NCBI RefSeq assembly: GCF_039621805.1
Contig: NZ_CP155074.1
Span: forward strand, 1,984,001 to 2,048,000
Source of the DNA: Paraburkholderia sp. PREW-6R
GTDB taxonomy: Bacteria > Pseudomonadota > Gammaproteobacteria > Burkholderiales > Burkholderiaceae
Reading direction: 5' to 3'
DNA: 64,000 nucleotides
Shown here: positions 62,044 through 64,000 of the stretch, in pieces
Position numbering within the stretch: the first letter of the stretch is position 1
Layout: every line of letters begins with the position of its first letter
Notes under the pieces: model-generated
Told to the model about the DNA's origin: nothing
Seen by the model: only the letters and a program-made list of their open reading frames with translations
The model's database searches: none
Program-made: the position numbers and the translations under genes

Positions 62044-64000
62044 ATGACTGAACTCGCAAACCCGCGGCGTCCCGCCGACACCGCCCATCCAGCCGACCGC
62101 ATCACCAGCCTCGACATTGGCGGCATGACATGCGCGTCATGCGCGATGCGGGTCGAAAAGGCGCTCGCCAGGGTGCCGGGCGTCGCCCGCGCGTCCGTCA
62201 ACCTGGCGACCGAACAGGCGCAGGTGGACAGCGACGCCAGTGTCGGCGCGGACGCGCTCGTCGATGCCGTGCGCCGAGCCGGCTATGAAGCGACGCCCGT
62301 CGCGCCCGTCGCGCCCACTGCTCAAGACCAGCGCGTCCCGGCGAATGCGGCTTCGCAGGTCGCCGAGCTGGCGATTGGCGGGATGACGTGCGCGTCGTGC
62401 GCAATGCGCGTCGAAAAGGCGCTCGCCAAAGTGCCGGGCGTGCAGAGTGCGTCCGTGAATCTGGCGACCGAAACCGCGACCGTCGATCTGAGCGATACGT
62501 CGTCGGATGTCAACACGCTGATTGCCGCCGTCAAAAAAGCGGGCTACGAAGCGACGCTGATTGCGCCGCCCGACGACACACCATCCGAACACGAGACGGC
62601 CGGCGTCCACGTCAGCGCCGCCGCCATCACTCCAGCTGAGCGCAAGCGCATCGAAGCGCGTCGCGAACTCGCTGCCGTGCTCGCATCCGCTGCGCTGACG
62701 TTGCCGCTCGTCGTGCCGATGGTCGGCGAATGGTTCGGCATTCACGCGATGCTGCCGCCGTGGTTGCATTTCGGCCTTGCGTCCATCGTGCAGTTCGTGT
62801 TCGGCGCGCGCTTCTATCGCGCGGCGTGGCGCGCCGTGCGCGCCGGCGCGGGCAACATGGATCTGCTGGTCGCGCTCGGCACATCGGCGGCCTATGGCGT
62901 CAGTGTCTACGAGCTGGCGGCTCACCCCGGCGACACGATGCACCTGTACTTCGAGGCATCGGCGGTCGTCATCACGCTGGTGCGTTTCGGCAAGTGGCTC
63001 GAAGCGCGCGCGAAGCGCCAGACGACCGACGCGATCCGCGCACTCAATGCGCTGCGGCCCGAACGCGCCCGCATCCGCGCGGGCACCGCGGAACGCGATG
63101 TGCCGCTCGCGCAAGTGCGTGTCGGCACTGTCGTGATCGTGCGCCCAGGCGAACGCGTGCCCATCGATGGCACGGTGCTCGAAGGCAACACGCATATCGA
63201 CGAATCGCTGATTACCGGCGAAAGCCTGCCGGTGCCGAAGCAGCCGGCCGATCCCGTCACCGCCGGTTCGATCAACGGCGAAGGCGCGATCGCGGTGACG
63301 ACCACCGCCGTCGGCGCCGAGACGACGCTCGCTCGCATCATCCGTCTCGTGGAAAGCGCGCAGGCCGGGAAAGCGCCGATCCAGCGCCTCGTCGATCGCG
63401 TCAGCGAGATTTTCGTGCCGGCGATACTGGCTATCGGAGCGCTCACGCTGGCCGGCTGGCTGATCGCGGGCGCGGGCGGCGAAACGGCGATCCTGAATGC
63501 GGTCGCGGTGCTCGTCATCGCATGCCCGTGCGCGCTCGGCCTCGCGACACCGGCCGCCATCATGGCCGGCACTGGCGTGGCCGCGCGGCAAGGCGTGCTG
63601 ATCAAGGACGCCGAGGCGCTGGAAACCGCGCATCGGGTGAATGTCGTCGCGTTCGACAAGACCGGCACTTTGACGCTCGGCCAGCCGTCGGTCACGGCGT
63701 TCGAGCCGCTTGACGGCATGGACCGCGCCGAGGCGCTCGCGCTTGCCGCCGCCGTGCAACGGCAGAGCGATCACCCGCTGGCCCGCGCAGTGGTGAACGC
63801 GTACGAAGCCTCGGCGGACGCTGAGCGCATTGCATCCGGAGCGGACGCGGCAGCGACGGGAACGACGCCGTCTGCGGGATCCGCAGCGAGCGTGGCGATC
63901 GCCACAAGCGCGGAGGCGACCGTGGCGGAACCCGCGGCAACGCCCGCAACATCCATCGCGACGCCCCCCGTTGCGACGGGCGGCGCGAAAGCCACCGCCA
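62044..64000 (+). CDS. copA: Copper-translocating P1B-type ATPase (3' end outside window)
   Basis: Exports Cu(I) from the cytoplasm. 652 residues are visible, open to the right edge. Two N-terminal HMA domains each have GMTCASC (C30/C33 and C116/C119). Membrane helices follow from about 205. Then come the actuator segment with ITGES, the membrane metal site CPC (about 494-496), the phosphorylation motif DKTGT at D538, and the HP motif with H577 (SDHPLARAV). Directly after HP there is an Ala/Thr/Ser/Pro-rich stretch of at least 65 residues in place of the compact nucleotide-binding domain. The ATG at 62044 lies just behind the CueR operator. Confidence 0.96.
   Translation, partial: MTELANPRRPADTAHPADRITSLDIGGMTCASCAMRVEKALARVPGVARASVNLATEQAQVDSDASVGADALVDAVRRAGYEATPVAPVAPTAQDQRVPANAASQVAELAIGGMTCASCAMRVEKALAKVPGVQSASVNLATETATVDLSDTSSDVNTLIAAVKKAGYEATLIAPPDDTPSEHETAGVHVSAAAITPAERKRIEARRELAAVLASAALTLPLVVPMVGEWFGIHAMLPPWLHFGLASIVQFVFGARFYRAAWRAVRAGAGNMDLLVALGTSAAYGVSVYELAAHPGDTMHLYFEASAVVITLVRFGKWLEARAKRQTTDAIRALNALRPERARIRAGTAERDVPLAQVRVGTVVIVRPGERVPIDGTVLEGNTHIDESLITGESLPVPKQPADPVTAGSINGEGAIAVTTTAVGAETTLARIIRLVESAQAGKAPIQRLVDRVSEIFVPAILAIGALTLAGWLIAGAGGETAILNAVAVLVIACPCALGLATPAAIMAGTGVAARQGVLIKDAEALETAHRVNVVAFDKTGTLTLGQPSVTAFEPLDGMDRAEALALAAAVQRQSDHPLARAVVNAYEASADAERIASGADAAATGTTPSAGSAASVAIATSAEATVAEPAATPATSIATPPVATGGAKATA

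Overview
The window looks like Burkholderia sensu lato, most likely Paraburkholderia. It is GC-rich with strong third-position GC bias, and the gene order accD-trpA-[DNA methyltransferase]-trpB-trpF-truA-fimV-asd-leuB-leuD-leuC-gltA-sdhEBADC-gntR-mdh-[CitE-like]-prpC-prpD-acnA is what I recall from the second chromosome of that group. Genus and replicon are inferences from synteny, not computed.

Positions 1-19,313 (almost all minus strand) hold central metabolism: fatty-acid synthesis (accD, cut by the window edge), the end of tryptophan synthesis (trpF, trpB, trpA) with an orphan adenine/cytosine-N4 methyltransferase inside the run, pseudouridine synthase truA, the polar hub protein FimV, aspartate-semialdehyde dehydrogenase, the leucine genes leuC-leuD-leuB with a 52-residue entericidin-like lipoprotein between leuC and leuD, then the succinate dehydrogenase/citrate synthase operon sdhC-D-A-B-E-gltA, which ends at a perfect terminator. 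A GntR/HutC-type regulator with a 20-bp perfect palindrome in front of it divides this block from the plus-strand run mdh, CitE-like lyase, prpC, a MliC-like secreted protein, prpD and acnA (19,853-28,351), also ending at a terminator. Together these cover succinate to malate to oxaloacetate to citrate/2-methylcitrate and its aconitase step.

Positions 28,541-56,032 form a surface-adhesion island. Its minus-strand arm encodes a 2,750-residue trimeric autotransporter adhesin, an OmpA-domain lipoprotein, a LuxR-type response regulator, a degenerate histidine-kinase-like protein ending in an Hpt domain, and a one-pass membrane protein. Its plus-strand arm is a compact Tad (Flp, type IVb) pilus operon: flp, TadG-like, TadE-like, a secreted unknown, a small pseudopilin, rcpC, rcpA, an FHA-TadA fusion, tadB, tadC, DUF192, TadE and a lytic transglycosylase. 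A second, minus-strand set of Hpt, LuxR-type regulator and an OmpA-lipoprotein relative lacking the OmpA domain closes the island. So the same three regulatory/envelope parts occur on both sides of the adhesin and pilus genes. tadZ and the prepilin peptidase tadV are not in the window.

Positions 56,230-64,000 hold a large AsmA-like DUF748 protein, a DUF1254/DUF1214 lipoprotein, and the start of a copper-exporting P-type ATPase preceded by a clear CueR-type operator. The ATPase gene runs off the right edge.

The most interesting signals are the structured, terminator-containing leader of the adhesin gene, the kinase that has lost its catalytic residues but kept its Hpt domain, the mirrored regulatory modules, and the FHA-TadA fusion in a locus without TadZ. 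I found no tRNA, rRNA, CRISPR array or insertion sequence.
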